From a virus, in IMG/VR virus record IMGVR_UViG_3300025133_009964, positions 1-64,000 of that record: DNA of 64,000 nucleotides, one strand, 5' to 3'. The translations under genes and the position numbers were made by a program. The notes beneath the pieces are model-generated. The model did not search any database. It was not told the DNA's origin and saw only the letters and a list, made by a program, of their open reading frames with translations. Of the stretch, positions 30,486-39,568 are shown piece after piece (within the stretch, counting starts at the first letter, position 1; each line of letters opens with the position of its first letter).

Positions 30486-31286
30486 ATGAATTTAGTTGAT
30501 GCCCGGACACTTAATACAGAGACTAAAAGAGAGGTACCTTCGGGCCTGTATTTGGATCTTAAAGATGGTCCAATTTTAAAAAAATATCTAGAAGCAATTG
30601 ATGTTGAAAATCATTTTTATATTGATATTGGTGCTAGCTACCATTTCAATATGCCCGAAGAGACAGTTAAAAAATCAGATTTGACAATTTTTTTTGAAGC
30701 TGATCTAGAAAAGATATCGCGTTATAATAACTGGAATTTAGATAATTTTCATTTAATAACAGAAAAAGCTACTCCGGATAATGTAGTTGGATTAATCAGA
30801 AATATAACAAATAATTCAAATCCAAAATTGCTTGATTTAGATATTGATGGATATGATTTTTTTGTTTTAGAATCTTTATTAAAAGAAATAACTCCTTCGT
30901 TGATCGTTGCAGAAATTAATGAAAAAATTCCTCCACCTATAAAATTTTCTGTTAAATACGATCCAGATTATTGGTGGGATACTTCTCATTTTTATGGTAT
31001 GAGTTTATCGAAATGTTGTGAATTATTAAATGAACACGGATATGAATTAATAAATTTGACTTTTAATAATGTATACGCGGTACGAAAAGATAAAAATCCC
31101 GGCTTTAAGGCCTATAGTGCTTCTGAGGCATATAACTTGTTTTATCGATATGCCGGCTGGGAAACATATTTTCATAGTAATGAAAATATGCGTCCTCTTT
31201 TAAGGCTCGGTCCAGAAAAAGGCGTAGAATGGCTGCAGGATTTTTTTAAAGATTATGATAAAGATAAATACGATTTATATATCTAA
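30486..31286 (+). CDS. FkbM-like methyltransferase
   Basis: A 266-residue protein. The ATG at 30486 is chosen (TTTAAGGA upstream) because the earlier in-frame ATG at 30438 lies inside the previous gene. SAM-dependent methyltransferase features: HFYIDIGASYHFN (motif I, with IGA for the usual GxG), an acidic end to the second strand (FFEADLE) and LDLDIDGYDFFVLESL, typical of FkbM-like enzymes that O-methylate sugars. It starts the methylation part of the glycan cluster. Substrate unknown. It may also be a non-catalytic relative, as the glycine-rich loop is weak. Confidence 0.65.
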   Translation: MNLVDARTLNTETKREVPSGLYLDLKDGPILKKYLEAIDVENHFYIDIGASYHFNMPEETVKKSDLTIFFEADLEKISRYNNWNLDNFHLITEKATPDNVVGLIRNITNNSNPKLLDLDIDGYDFFVLESLLKEITPSLIVAEINEKIPPPIKFSVKYDPDYWWDTSHFYGMSLSKCCELLNEHGYELINLTFNNVYAVRKDKNPGFKAYSASEAYNLFYRYAGWETYFHSNENMRPLLRLGPEKGVEWLQDFFKDYDKDKYDLYI

Positions 31287-31954
31287 TGAGATTAATAGCA
31301 TTTACAGTTTGGGGAAATGATCCAAAATATCTTTTAGGCGCTACCAAAAATGCTATTTTGGCCAAAGAAATATATCCAGGCTGGATATGTAGATTTTATG
31401 TTTCGCAAGAGACACCATATCCCTGGAAATATAATTTAAAAAAATTACATAATGTTGAGGTAGTAGAAGTACCAAAAATAGGTGATTGGACTTTTTCTTT
31501 TAATCGCTTTCTCGCGATGTCAGAAGATGAGGTAGAAGTCGTGGTTTCTAGAGATACTGATTCTAGACTAACTTTGAGAGAAAAAGCTGCTGTTGATGAG
31601 TGGCTAGCTAGCGATAAGAATTTTCATATTATGAAAGATCATCCCTGGCACTATACATATCCTATTTTAGCTGGTATGTTTGGGTGTAAGAGGGGCACTA
31701 TTAAAAATATATCTGCAGATATTGATTCTTTTAAAAAAACTGATTGGTATCATTCGGATCAAGAATTTTTGAAACAAGTCATATATCCACAAATACAAAA
31801 TAATATAATGATTCACGATGATTTTAACCAGAGGCCATTTCCAACTAAGAGAATTGGATATGAATTTATCGGTCAAGTTTTTGATGAATATGACAATACA
31901 ATAATGGAACATGTAGAAATATTGAAAACAAAATTAATAAAAGATAAAATATGA
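31286..31954 (+). CDS. Putative glycosyltransferase (DxD type)
   Basis: A 222-residue protein starting on the preceding stop (TAATG). It begins with a GT-A strand, LIAFTVWGNDPKYLLGATKN, and has SRDTDSR (about 89-95), a DxD-type metal and nucleotide-sugar site, then MKDHPWHYTYPILAGMFG, as found in small family-unassigned phage and bacterial glycosyltransferases. Cytoplasmic. Donor and acceptor unknown. Confidence 0.7.
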   Translation: MRLIAFTVWGNDPKYLLGATKNAILAKEIYPGWICRFYVSQETPYPWKYNLKKLHNVEVVEVPKIGDWTFSFNRFLAMSEDEVEVVVSRDTDSRLTLREKAAVDEWLASDKNFHIMKDHPWHYTYPILAGMFGCKRGTIKNISADIDSFKKTDWYHSDQEFLKQVIYPQIQNNIMIHDDFNQRPFPTKRIGYEFIGQVFDEYDNTIMEHVEILKTKLIKDKI

Positions 31955-31982
31955 ATTATATATATGAAAAAAAGGTAAAAAG

Positions 31983-32615
31983 ATGGGTGGACAAATAAAC
32001 CGCGGTACAGAATTCGGGGAAATAATATATCAGTTAGCATGCAACCGAAATTTCAATACATATGTTGAAATTGGCACCTGGAACGGGCAAGGAAGCACAA
32101 AATGTTTTATTGATGGTTTATTCTCTAGAGATGATATTTCGAAATTAATTTCTTTAGAAACAGATCCAAAATTTTATAAACAAGCTAAAGATTATTGGAA
32201 AATGCAGTCTCTTGTTTATAAGAATCTGTCTAAAAAATTAATATTAATCCACGGCAGAATTGTTGAAAATGATGAAATTTTCGATGAAAAAGATATACAA
32301 AATTTCAACAAGCCCTTATATTCTGATGAACAATATTATCAATGGCTAGATAACGATAAAGAAAATTATAGATTATGTGAAAATATTTTAGACAAAATAC
32401 CTAGCAATATAGACGTTCTATTATTGGACGGTGGTGAGTTTTCTACATATAAAGAATTTTTAATTTTGAAAGATCGTGCAAAGATTATTTTACTGGATGA
32501 TACGAAAGAATTAAAATGTGAAAAAGTTGTAGTTGATTTAGAATCTAGTGATGAGTGGGTATGCGCGCATTCTTCTAACTCAAGAAATGGTTGGGCGGTA
32601 TACGAAAAGAAATGA
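31983..32615 (+). CDS. Class I SAM-dependent methyltransferase-like
   Basis: A 210-residue protein. Motif I is YVEIGTWNGQGSTKC (E-x-G-x-x-x-G, about 24-38), followed by LISLETDPKF, the acidic second strand that binds the SAM ribose, and LLLDGGEF (about 142-149). This matches small class I methyltransferases of glycan gene clusters. Ribosome binding site AAAAAGG. Overlaps the next start by ATGA. The substrate is unknown but probably a sugar or a glycan precursor. Confidence 0.7.
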   Translation: MGGQINRGTEFGEIIYQLACNRNFNTYVEIGTWNGQGSTKCFIDGLFSRDDISKLISLETDPKFYKQAKDYWKMQSLVYKNLSKKLILIHGRIVENDEIFDEKDIQNFNKPLYSDEQYYQWLDNDKENYRLCENILDKIPSNIDVLLLDGGEFSTYKEFLILKDRAKIILLDDTKELKCEKVVVDLESSDEWVCAHSSNSRNGWAVYEKK

Positions 32616-33697
32616 AATTTTTTAATATAGATTTACACATAGCTGTCATCGCAGACATAAAGAAAATATTTAATGATCTTGGGCACCAAGTTGATGATTG
32701 GACTTTATCTGGACATAGCTGGGCGTTTGGTAGAGAAAGAGATAAAGTTGATATCATAGATCATACAAATTGGCAGAATTTAGATAAAAATATGTGTGAC
32801 GCTTTTTATGAGCGCTATAAAGATGAATTAAGTCATTATGACGGCTTTATTTGTACTTATGCTCCAAGTTTTTGTTTATTATATGAAAAATTTAAAAAAC
32901 CAATAATAACAGTGGCTCCTATAAGATATGAGACTCCCTTTTGGAACGATAAACAAAAGTGGCTATGGCTGAACAACTACCTACAGAAAGGTATTGATAG
33001 TAATCTCATAATACCAATTGCAAACAGTAAGCTTGATAAGAAATATTGCGAAATTCACACTGATCGAGAATGGAAACACATCCCCAGTTTATGTGAATAT
33101 ACAAATTCTTCATATGATCCAAGACAAAATATATTTATTTATTCTTCCTTGTTTCCAATGCAAACAATGCATTATGACGTAATGATTGAAGAAAAACGAA
33201 AAGTCTTGAAGCCGGGTTATGATTGGCAAGACATAGCAGAATTTAAAGGAATTATACATATTCCTTACAATGGTTCATTGATGTCAATATTTGAACAATA
33301 TACTGCCAATATCCCTTTATTTTTCCCTTCATATGAATTTATGTTAAAATTGAGAAAATCTTTCGGACCCAGAGGCGTATTAAATCAACTTTCCTGGAGG
33401 GAGGTATATGGTCTTTCTTCTGGTAAAATTATTGAATATGATGATAACAATAAAACAATTGGTGATATTAATAACTATGGAAACATCGAAGACGAAAAAG
33501 AGTGGATAAAATTATCTGATTTCTATGATCAAGAGTGGATGCCATATGTACAATATTTCGACTCCTTTCAACATCTTTCGTATATACTGAGAGCGCTAGA
33601 CACTGATGATATTAGTCGTAAAATGAGTGATTTTAACAAAACAAGAAAACAAAAAATTTATGATTTATGGAAAGAAGTATTGAGAGATCTTGCATGA
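32612..33697 (+). CDS. Putative glycosyltransferase
   Basis: A 361-residue protein whose ATG at 32612 overlaps the previous stop (ATGA); the in-frame ATG at 32591 lies within the previous gene. Two GT-B-like halves are visible: N-terminal VIADIKKIFNDLGHQVDDW with DGFICTYAPSFCLLYEKFKK, and a C-terminal part with GIIHIPYNGSLMSIFEQYTA and IPLFFPSYEFM, where the donor site should be. No classical E-x7-E box is seen, so the family is not assigned. The position inside the cluster is the main support for function. Confidence 0.55.
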   Translation: MKFFNIDLHIAVIADIKKIFNDLGHQVDDWTLSGHSWAFGRERDKVDIIDHTNWQNLDKNMCDAFYERYKDELSHYDGFICTYAPSFCLLYEKFKKPIITVAPIRYETPFWNDKQKWLWLNNYLQKGIDSNLIIPIANSKLDKKYCEIHTDREWKHIPSLCEYTNSSYDPRQNIFIYSSLFPMQTMHYDVMIEEKRKVLKPGYDWQDIAEFKGIIHIPYNGSLMSIFEQYTANIPLFFPSYEFMLKLRKSFGPRGVLNQLSWREVYGLSSGKIIEYDDNNKTIGDINNYGNIEDEKEWIKLSDFYDQEWMPYVQYFDSFQHLSYILRALDTDDISRKMSDFNKTRKQKIYDLWKEVLRDLA

Positions 33698-34650
33698 AAA
33701 CTGCCTTTATAACTGGAATTAACGGACAGGATGGCTACTATCTTTCTGAGTTTTTATTATTGAAGGGGTATAGAGTATATGGAATGTCACAAAGTGGTTT
33801 GGGATCCCGCAGGCTAAACAAGAGTATCATATGCTTAAAGGGAAATTTGACAGATAAGGATTCTTTAACTAGATGTATAGAAGAATCTAACCCGGATGAA
33901 GTTTATAATTTGGGTGGAATTTCTTCAGTGAAGGAAAGCTGGCGCCTCCCAGAGCTTACAAATGATATTAATGGTGTGGCTGTCCTGCGATTACTTGAGG
34001 CGATAAAAAAATATAATAAAACAATAAAGTTCTATCAAGCCTCCACCAGCGAAATGTATGGAAAACCTGCTACTGCGCCACAGAATGAAACAACACAGTT
34101 TTATCCAAGAAGTCCTTACGGGGCATCGAAATTATTTGGTCATTGGATAACAAAAAATTATAGAGAATCTTATGGCATATATGCTTGCAGCGGAATCCTG
34201 TTCAATCATGAATCAGAGATAAGACCAGAAAAATTTGTTACTAGAAAAATATCAAAAGGGGTGGCTAAAATATTTTTAGAATTGGAGGATTATATTGTCT
34301 TGGGAAATATCGATGGCCACCGTGATTGGGGCTATGCTCCTGATTTTGTTGAAGCAATGTGGTTGATGCTACAGCAAGATAAGCCAGATGATTATGTGAT
34401 TGCTACTGAAAAAAGCAGATCTATCAAGGATTTTGTGATCGCTGCCTTTTCAAGTGTTGGAATTGATGATTGGGAAAAGCACGTTAAGCAAGATAAAAAA
34501 TATATGCGCCCGCTAGACATTGATAATGTAGTTGGTGATTGTACAAAGGCAAAAAAAAATTTGGGCTGGAAACCTAAAGTTACTTTTGAAGCCATGGCCG
34601 CAAGAATGGTTATAAATGATATAAAACTATTAAAACAAAAAATATTTTGA
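33694..34650 (+). CDS. gmd: GDP-mannose 4,6-dehydratase-like SDR
   Basis: A 318-residue short-chain dehydrogenase. NAD(P)-binding TGINGQDGYYLSEFL (about 7-21) is the Gmd form of GxxGxxG. Catalytic STSEMYG (T/S, E) and YGASK (Y-x3-K) follow, with LFNHES and the C-terminal LGW.P. It converts GDP-mannose to GDP-4-keto-6-deoxymannose, the branch point to GDP-fucose, GDP-rhamnose and GDP-perosamine. A second copy lies at 37766. It is slightly shorter than E. coli Gmd and somewhat diverged (SKEESW region SSVKESW), so it might be a GDP-6-deoxy-sugar reductase or epimerase instead. Start overlaps the previous stop (ATGA). Confidence 0.8.
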   Translation: MKTAFITGINGQDGYYLSEFLLLKGYRVYGMSQSGLGSRRLNKSIICLKGNLTDKDSLTRCIEESNPDEVYNLGGISSVKESWRLPELTNDINGVAVLRLLEAIKKYNKTIKFYQASTSEMYGKPATAPQNETTQFYPRSPYGASKLFGHWITKNYRESYGIYACSGILFNHESEIRPEKFVTRKISKGVAKIFLELEDYIVLGNIDGHRDWGYAPDFVEAMWLMLQQDKPDDYVIATEKSRSIKDFVIAAFSSVGIDDWEKHVKQDKKYMRPLDIDNVVGDCTKAKKNLGWKPKVTFEAMAARMVINDIKLLKQKIF

Positions 34651-34666
34651 GGTCGAGAATTTAATA

Positions 34667-35536
34667 ATGCTAAAATATATTTGCTACAACTGGATGCCAT
34701 TGGCTGCAGATCACATTCTAGACCATCCGGAAGACTATTATAAAGAAGCCGGCACCAGCCGGCTCCACACAAAAAACAATTTTAATCCTTTTGATGTGAA
34801 AGAGAATGAACTAATATTTGTCAAAACAGATTTTATTTATTGTAAGCTTTTTCAACTATTTCATTTATCTAAAATTTCTAAAAAGTTTAATCTTATAACT
34901 GGTATATCCGACTACCAGTTAAAGAAAAATGATTATGAGACGATATTAAATCACCCTAAACTAAATAAATGGTTTTGTGCTAACCCTCCGGATGTTCAAG
35001 ATTCTAGAATTATTCCAATACCAATTGGTTTTACAGAGCCGGATAGACCTTGTGGAAAACAGGATGCTTTGAAACAACAGTGTAAAAAAAGACTACAATT
35101 CGGACAAAAAGAGGATTTGATATTTTTACCTTATCATAATTTCAAAACAAACACAGATAGGAAAGAAACATATAACTATTTGAAAACATTACCTTTTGTG
35201 CATGCCGCTACGGAAAAACAGGATTTCAAAGAATATTTAGATACAATCAGCAAATACAAATTTGTCATAAGTCTAGAAGGCAATGGCCCAGATGCGCATA
35301 GAAATTACGAAATTATGTTAATGAATTCAATACCAGTTGGTATAAAGAATGTAATATCTTCGATGTTCGAATACCATAATCTAGAGGGGATATTTTTGAA
35401 TAGTTGGAAAGAACTAGATTCTTCTTATTTCAAGAAAATTTGTAATAAAGACTACTCTCTAGATAATAATTTAGATTTTCTCTCCTTGCAGAGAAATATA
35501 GATTTTGTAAGAAATGCTATTTTAGAGGATAAATGA
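34667..35536 (+). CDS. Putative glycosyltransferase (exostosin-like)
   Basis: A 289-residue protein. The segment KYKFVISLEGNGPDAHRNYE, then IMLMNSIPVG (about 200-230), resembles the donor-binding part of exostosin/GT47- and GT10-like enzymes (KF.isfEG....yrnyEa...gsIPV). The N-terminus has no signal peptide. It lies immediately before the fucosyltransferase-like gene and overlaps it by ATGA. Precise family and donor uncertain. Confidence 0.62.
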   Translation: MLKYICYNWMPLAADHILDHPEDYYKEAGTSRLHTKNNFNPFDVKENELIFVKTDFIYCKLFQLFHLSKISKKFNLITGISDYQLKKNDYETILNHPKLNKWFCANPPDVQDSRIIPIPIGFTEPDRPCGKQDALKQQCKKRLQFGQKEDLIFLPYHNFKTNTDRKETYNYLKTLPFVHAATEKQDFKEYLDTISKYKFVISLEGNGPDAHRNYEIMLMNSIPVGIKNVISSMFEYHNLEGIFLNSWKELDSSYFKKICNKDYSLDNNLDFLSLQRNIDFVRNAILEDK

Positions 35537-36261
35537 TTAAAGTAAATTATATGGGAAGAATGGGAAACAATATGTTTCAATATTCCTTTGGAAGAATTCT
35601 GGCCGAAGAGCTAGGAATGCATTTAGTTTCTAACCCCATTCCAGGATTTCGCACAACTTATCAGAGCGTGTTTGGAAAAAGTAATAATGCTGATGTTCTA
35701 ACAGTTGATGATTCTAACTGTAGGAATATTTTGAACCAAAAGGAGCTTTTAAAAGATAAGTCTTTATTTTTAAATGGCTTTTTTCAATACTATGATCTGT
35801 ATAAACCTTATAAGAAAAGATTGCGGCAATGGTTTAAGCCAAAAAATATGTTTGAAGAGGCAAGAGAAGCAGACATCGTAATTCATATTAGACTAACTGA
35901 TTATATGAATATGCCTGATTATTGGGCTTTACCGGCAAAATATTACCTAAACTGCATAGAAATGAGTAATGCCAAAAATATTCATATTGTTACTGATGAT
36001 CCAGATCATTCGTTTTTAAACAATTTTTCTAAATTTAATCCAAAAATTATCAATGGCGATATGATACGAGATTTTACTTACTTGACATCTGCGAAAAAAA
36101 TGATTTTATCTAGAAGCAGCTTTTCTTTTTGGGCTGGTTTCCTATCAGACGCCGAAGAGATATATTTCCCCAATCCAAATAAGGGTTTTTTGTCTGAAGG
36201 CAACCAAGATCTTTTTGTGGAAGATGAAGAAAGATATAAATCAGTCTCAGTAGAGGTATAA
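35533..36261 (+). CDS. GT11 alpha-1,2-fucosyltransferase-like
   Basis: A 242-residue protein with the GT11 family marks: N-terminal GRMGNNMFQYSFGRILAEEL (G.lGNq.fQya.g..la), the HxR-xx-DY motif I IVIHIRLTDYMNM (about 115-127), and the C-terminal SRSSFSFWAGFLS (motif SsSSfsWWgA). These enzymes move fucose from GDP-fucose to a galactose 2-OH. With the GDP-mannose 4,6-dehydratases on either side, fucosylation is coherent. A GDP-fucose synthase is not clearly present in the window unless one SDR fills it. Cytoplasmic. Starts on the previous stop. Confidence 0.82.
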   Translation: MIKVNYMGRMGNNMFQYSFGRILAEELGMHLVSNPIPGFRTTYQSVFGKSNNADVLTVDDSNCRNILNQKELLKDKSLFLNGFFQYYDLYKPYKKRLRQWFKPKNMFEEAREADIVIHIRLTDYMNMPDYWALPAKYYLNCIEMSNAKNIHIVTDDPDHSFLNNFSKFNPKIINGDMIRDFTYLTSAKKMILSRSSFSFWAGFLSDAEEIYFPNPNKGFLSEGNQDLFVEDEERYKSVSVEV

Positions 36262-36888
36262 ATGTTAATTTCTCTCAAAGAAATAAAAGAAAAATACAAT
36301 TTAGAATTTAAAAATATTATTCACATAGGCGCACACAAAGCAGAAGAATTAAATGATTATGTGTCTGCTGGTATTAAAAAAGTAGTTTGGGTTGAAGCTA
36401 ATCCTACTTTGGTGAATTATTTAAAAACTATTTTAAGAGGACCATATGCCACTGTTTTGCATGCTGCAGTTTCGAACAAAGACGATGAAGAGATACATTT
36501 CAAAATAACGAACAATGGACAATCTTCTTCGATATTAGAATTGGGAATTCATAAGAGTCTATTTCCAGGCGTATCTGTTGCTGAAACGATCATGATGAAG
36601 ACGAAGACACTGAAGACTCTTTTCGAAGAAAATAAGATAGATATTCGAAACTATGATTTCATGAATATCGATATTCAAGGTGCAGAGCTAATGGCCTTAC
36701 AGGGCCTGGGAGAAGATTTAAAACATCTAAAAGCAATATATACTGAAGTTAACACAGATTATGTATATAAAGATTGTTCTTTAATAAATGAAATTGATGA
36801 TTATCTTAGTTTATATGGCTTTAAAAGAATTGCAACAGAAATGTGGCCAGGTCATCCTTGGGGCGACGCCCTATACGTAAAGGAATAA
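36262..36888 (+). CDS. FkbM-family methyltransferase
   Basis: A 208-residue protein with the clear FkbM layout: IIHIGAHKAEELNDYVSAGI (motif I), VVWVEANPTLVNYL (acidic strand), LHAAVSNKDDEE, DFMNIDIQGAELMALQGLG (post-I catalytic region) and the end LYGFKRIATEMW. It should O-methylate a hydroxyl of a sugar in the glycan made by its neighbours. The start directly follows the stop of the fucosyltransferase gene, with TAGAGG upstream. Confidence 0.85.
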   Translation: MLISLKEIKEKYNLEFKNIIHIGAHKAEELNDYVSAGIKKVVWVEANPTLVNYLKTILRGPYATVLHAAVSNKDDEEIHFKITNNGQSSSILELGIHKSLFPGVSVAETIMMKTKTLKTLFEENKIDIRNYDFMNIDIQGAELMALQGLGEDLKHLKAIYTEVNTDYVYKDCSLINEIDDYLSLYGFKRIATEMWPGHPWGDALYVKE

Positions 36889-36890
36889 AT

Positions 36891-37787
36891 ATGAAAGCGT
36901 TAGTAACTGGGGGAGCTGGATTTATTGGCAGCAACTTAGTTGATCAATTGCTGGAAGAAGGTAATCAAGTAGTTGTAATAGATAATGAATCTGCTGATTC
37001 AAATGAACAATTTTATTGGAATAATTTAGCAGAGAACTATAAATATGATATTTGTGATTATGAAAGAATCGCGCCTTTGTTCGAAGGAATAGATGTTGTT
37101 TTTCATTTGGCAGCTGAAGCTAGAATTCAAATAGCAATAAAAAATCCTCTTTTGGCTACAAGAACAAATGTTTTAGGAACTTGTAATGTATTACAAGCTT
37201 CACGAGAAGCTGGAGTTAAGAGAGTTATCTATTCGTCGACGTCTTCAGCATACGGCTTGGCCAATAAGCCTCCACTTAAAGAAAACATGCAGAGAGATTG
37301 CTTAAATCTCTATTCTGTAACCAAATGTGCCGGAGAGGATCTAAGTCTCATGTATAACAGAATATATGGTTTAGAAACTGTCGTATTGAGATATTTTAAC
37401 GTTTATGGAGAAAGACAGCCGCTCAAGGGACAGTATGCCCCTGTAATAGGTATTTTTATGCGCCAGAGCGCCGTTAACGAGCCGATGACTATAGTTGGTG
37501 ACGGAGAGCAAAGAAGGGATTTTACGCACATCTCTGATGCTGTCAGAGCAAACGTTTTAGCTGCTAATTTAGAAAATAGTAGATGTGTAGGGGAAGTGTT
37601 TAACATTGGCACTAGTATAAATTATAATATGTTTGATTTGGTAAAGATTATTGGTGGAGATCACATACATATTCCACCTAGAATTGGAGAATCCAGAGAG
37701 ACTTTAGCGGATATCCATAAGGCCAAAAAAATATTAGATTGGAAACCAAGGATTAATTTAGAAAAATGGATAAAACAGCAATTGTAA
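36891..37787 (+). CDS. NAD-dependent sugar epimerase (SDR)
   Basis: A 298-residue SDR. The ATG at 36891 (AAAGGA upstream) is preferred over an in-frame ATG at 36843 inside the preceding gene. It has the Rossmann start ALVTGGAGFIGSNLVDQLLE, an STSSAYG serine, a YSVTK catalytic Y-x3-K and LRYFNVYG, typical of UDP-glucose/UDP-glucuronate 4-epimerase-like enzymes. It interconverts nucleotide sugars in the cytoplasm. It lacks the longer C-terminal part of GalE; the exact substrate (UDP-Glc, UDP-GlcA or GlcNAc) cannot be read. Overlaps the next gene by 22 bases. Confidence 0.86.
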   Translation: MKALVTGGAGFIGSNLVDQLLEEGNQVVVIDNESADSNEQFYWNNLAENYKYDICDYERIAPLFEGIDVVFHLAAEARIQIAIKNPLLATRTNVLGTCNVLQASREAGVKRVIYSSTSSAYGLANKPPLKENMQRDCLNLYSVTKCAGEDLSLMYNRIYGLETVVLRYFNVYGERQPLKGQYAPVIGIFMRQSAVNEPMTIVGDGEQRRDFTHISDAVRANVLAANLENSRCVGEVFNIGTSINYNMFDLVKIIGGDHIHIPPRIGESRETLADIHKAKKILDWKPRINLEKWIKQQL

Positions 37788-38770
37788 CGGGTGTTACGGG
37801 ACAAGATGGGTCTTATCTTTCAGAGCTTTTGTTATCGAAAGGATACAAAGTTATTGGCTTAAAAAGAAGAACGTCTTTAATAAACACGGATAGAGTCGAT
37901 CACATATACGATCATAAGAATTTTAAATTAGAATATTTTGATTTAAATGATACCGGAAGCATATACAAAATGTTGCTTACTTATAAGCCAGATGAATTTT
38001 ATAATTTAGCTGCGCAGTCACATGTGAGAGTCTCTTTTGATATTCCAGAACATACTGTAGATGGTATTGCTATGGGTACTTTGAGAATTTTGGAAGCCAT
38101 AAGAAATACCAATCCGGAAATAAAATTTTATCAAGCATCTTCTTCGGAAATGTTTGGTGACAATCCAGATTGTGAAAACGGATTCAATGAGGAGTCTAGA
38201 TTAATGCCTGCTTCGCCATATGCTTGTGCAAAAGTATTCGCTCACAATTTGGTTAGAAACTATAGAAAATCATATAATCTATTTGCATCGTCTGGAATCT
38301 TGTTTAATCATGAATCGCCAAGAAGGGGCGAGACTTTTGTAACAAGAAAAATTACAATGGCAGCTGCCAGAATTAAGCTAGGAATACAGGATAAATTATT
38401 TTTAGGTAATTTAGAGGCAAAGAGAGATTGGGGATTTGCTGGCGATTATGTAAGCGTAATGTGGCTAATGTTACAGCAAAAAAAAGCAGATGATTTCGTA
38501 ATTTCAACTGGCGAAACACATACAGTAAGAGAATTTTTAGAATATGTTTTTGAATATGCTGGATTAGGATCTTATGAAAAATATGTAGAAATTGATCCTA
38601 GATTTTATCGACCTCAAGAAGTACCATTTCTTTTGGGTGATTCTACAAAGGCTCAGAAGACTTTAAATTGGGAGCCAGAGGTAAAATTTAAAGATTTGGC
38701 AAAGATGATGTATGATTATGATTACAGATTAATAAAAGGAGATAAAAATGACGTTGCAAAGTGGCTTTAA
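37766..38770 (+). CDS. gmd: GDP-mannose 4,6-dehydratase
   Basis: A 334-residue SDR, a clearer Gmd than the copy at 33694. It has TGVTGQDGSYLSELLLSKGY (cofactor loop), GLKRRTSLINTDRVDH (NADP 2'-phosphate contact loop), LAAQSHVRVSF, SSSEMFG (S/E catalytic), YACAKVFAH (Y-x3-K) and LFNHESPRRGETFVTRKI, all standard for Gmd. Product: GDP-4-keto-6-deoxy-D-mannose. It closes the glycan cluster and its 3' end overlaps the next small gene by 23 bases. Confidence 0.92.
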   Translation: MDKTAIVTGVTGQDGSYLSELLLSKGYKVIGLKRRTSLINTDRVDHIYDHKNFKLEYFDLNDTGSIYKMLLTYKPDEFYNLAAQSHVRVSFDIPEHTVDGIAMGTLRILEAIRNTNPEIKFYQASSSEMFGDNPDCENGFNEESRLMPASPYACAKVFAHNLVRNYRKSYNLFASSGILFNHESPRRGETFVTRKITMAAARIKLGIQDKLFLGNLEAKRDWGFAGDYVSVMWLMLQQKKADDFVISTGETHTVREFLEYVFEYAGLGSYEKYVEIDPRFYRPQEVPFLLGDSTKAQKTLNWEPEVKFKDLAKMMYDYDYRLIKGDKNDVAKWL

Positions 38771-38936
38771 ACTATCCAACGAGGCTTTAACATGCCTTAT
38801 GATGTGTTTACAAAAATCATTATTAGAACAAACAGACATTGTACCGGTTTTGAAAAATTTAAAATTTAGTACTTTGGATGGAGAACTATTTGTGCTTAAC
38901 CCGCCAATAGTAAAAATTCCAGAAGAAGATCTTTAA
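38748..38936 (+). CDS. Small hypothetical protein
   Basis: A 62-residue protein with AAAAGGA before its ATG, overlapping the Gmd gene by 23 bases. Helical N-terminus (LSNEALTCLMMCLQKSLLEQ) and a C-terminal beta/extended part ending NPPIVKIPEEDL. Short proteins of this shape occur next to late genes in marine T4-like phages, from memory. Function unknown. Confidence 0.6.
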   Translation: MTLQSGFKLSNEALTCLMMCLQKSLLEQTDIVPVLKNLKFSTLDGELFVLNPPIVKIPEEDL

Positions 38937-38939
38937 AAG

Positions 38940-39197
38940 ATGCCAAGGTACGTATATAGATGCCAAAAGTGTGAAAATATTTTTTATGCAACACATTCTA
39001 TAAAAGACAAGTTAACAGATTGTCAAGAATGTAAATTAACGGGCTCATTAGAGCGTTTGCCGACAAATTTTAATATTAAAAGTAATAATATTCAAGAAAA
39101 ACACAAAGTTGGCGATATCGTAAAATCGAGCATTGAAGACATCAAAGAAGAGCTTAAAGAAGAAAAGAAGAGATTAAAAACGACGGAGCACAAATAA
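38940..39197 (+). CDS. FmdB-type zinc-ribbon protein
   Basis: An 85-residue protein. It starts MPRYVYRCQKCENIFYATHS, then DCQECKLTG: two CxxC pairs (C8/C11 and C28/C31 approximately) with the Y.Y.C..C..F pattern of the FmdB/putative regulatory zinc-ribbon family. The C-terminal half is Lys/Glu-rich (IEDIKEELKEEKKRLK). Likely a nucleic-acid or protein-contacting ribbon. Its proximity to the late sigma factor makes a role in late transcription possible. The end overlaps the next start (TAATG). Confidence 0.75.
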   Translation: MPRYVYRCQKCENIFYATHSIKDKLTDCQECKLTGSLERLPTNFNIKSNNIQEKHKVGDIVKSSIEDIKEELKEEKKRLKTTEHK

Positions 39198-39568
39198 TGA
39201 AAGTAATGCAATATGGTCTGGCAATTTCAATGTTAGCCAATGGTGTCTTGTTGGCGACCGTCGTTGGCGTGCTGCCATTTTTTTTATACTTATCGACAAT
39301 AATAATTATTGCAATGGGCTGGTATGTGGGTGTATCGTTGCGAGAATTAAATCAATATAATAATGATATGGTGGGGCTATTAAACTCTTTTTCCGATTTA
39401 CAAACTCATTTAAATTCGATTTATGAAATGGAGATGTTTTATGGAGAGCCAACTTTACAAGATCTGATTAACCATATTAAAGACATGAGCATCGAAATAG
39501 ACTTTTATATACAAAAATATTCCTTGTTGGAAGAAGAAGATATTGAGGAAAAAGTTGGCACCACCTAA
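39197..39568 (+). CDS. Small membrane protein with coiled coil
   Basis: A 123-residue protein with one or two hydrophobic segments (about 9-47: LAISMLANGVLLATVVGVLP and FFLYLSTIIIIAMGWYVGVS). A polar helical part follows with DLQTHLNSIYEMEMFYGEPT. Similar membrane proteins of unknown function occur beside the late sigma gene in T4-like marine phages, from memory. Starts on the previous stop; its 3' end overlaps the sigma gene. Confidence 0.65.
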   Translation: MKVMQYGLAISMLANGVLLATVVGVLPFFLYLSTIIIIAMGWYVGVSLRELNQYNNDMVGLLNSFSDLQTHLNSIYEMEMFYGEPTLQDLINHIKDMSIEIDFYIQKYSLLEEEDIEEKVGTT

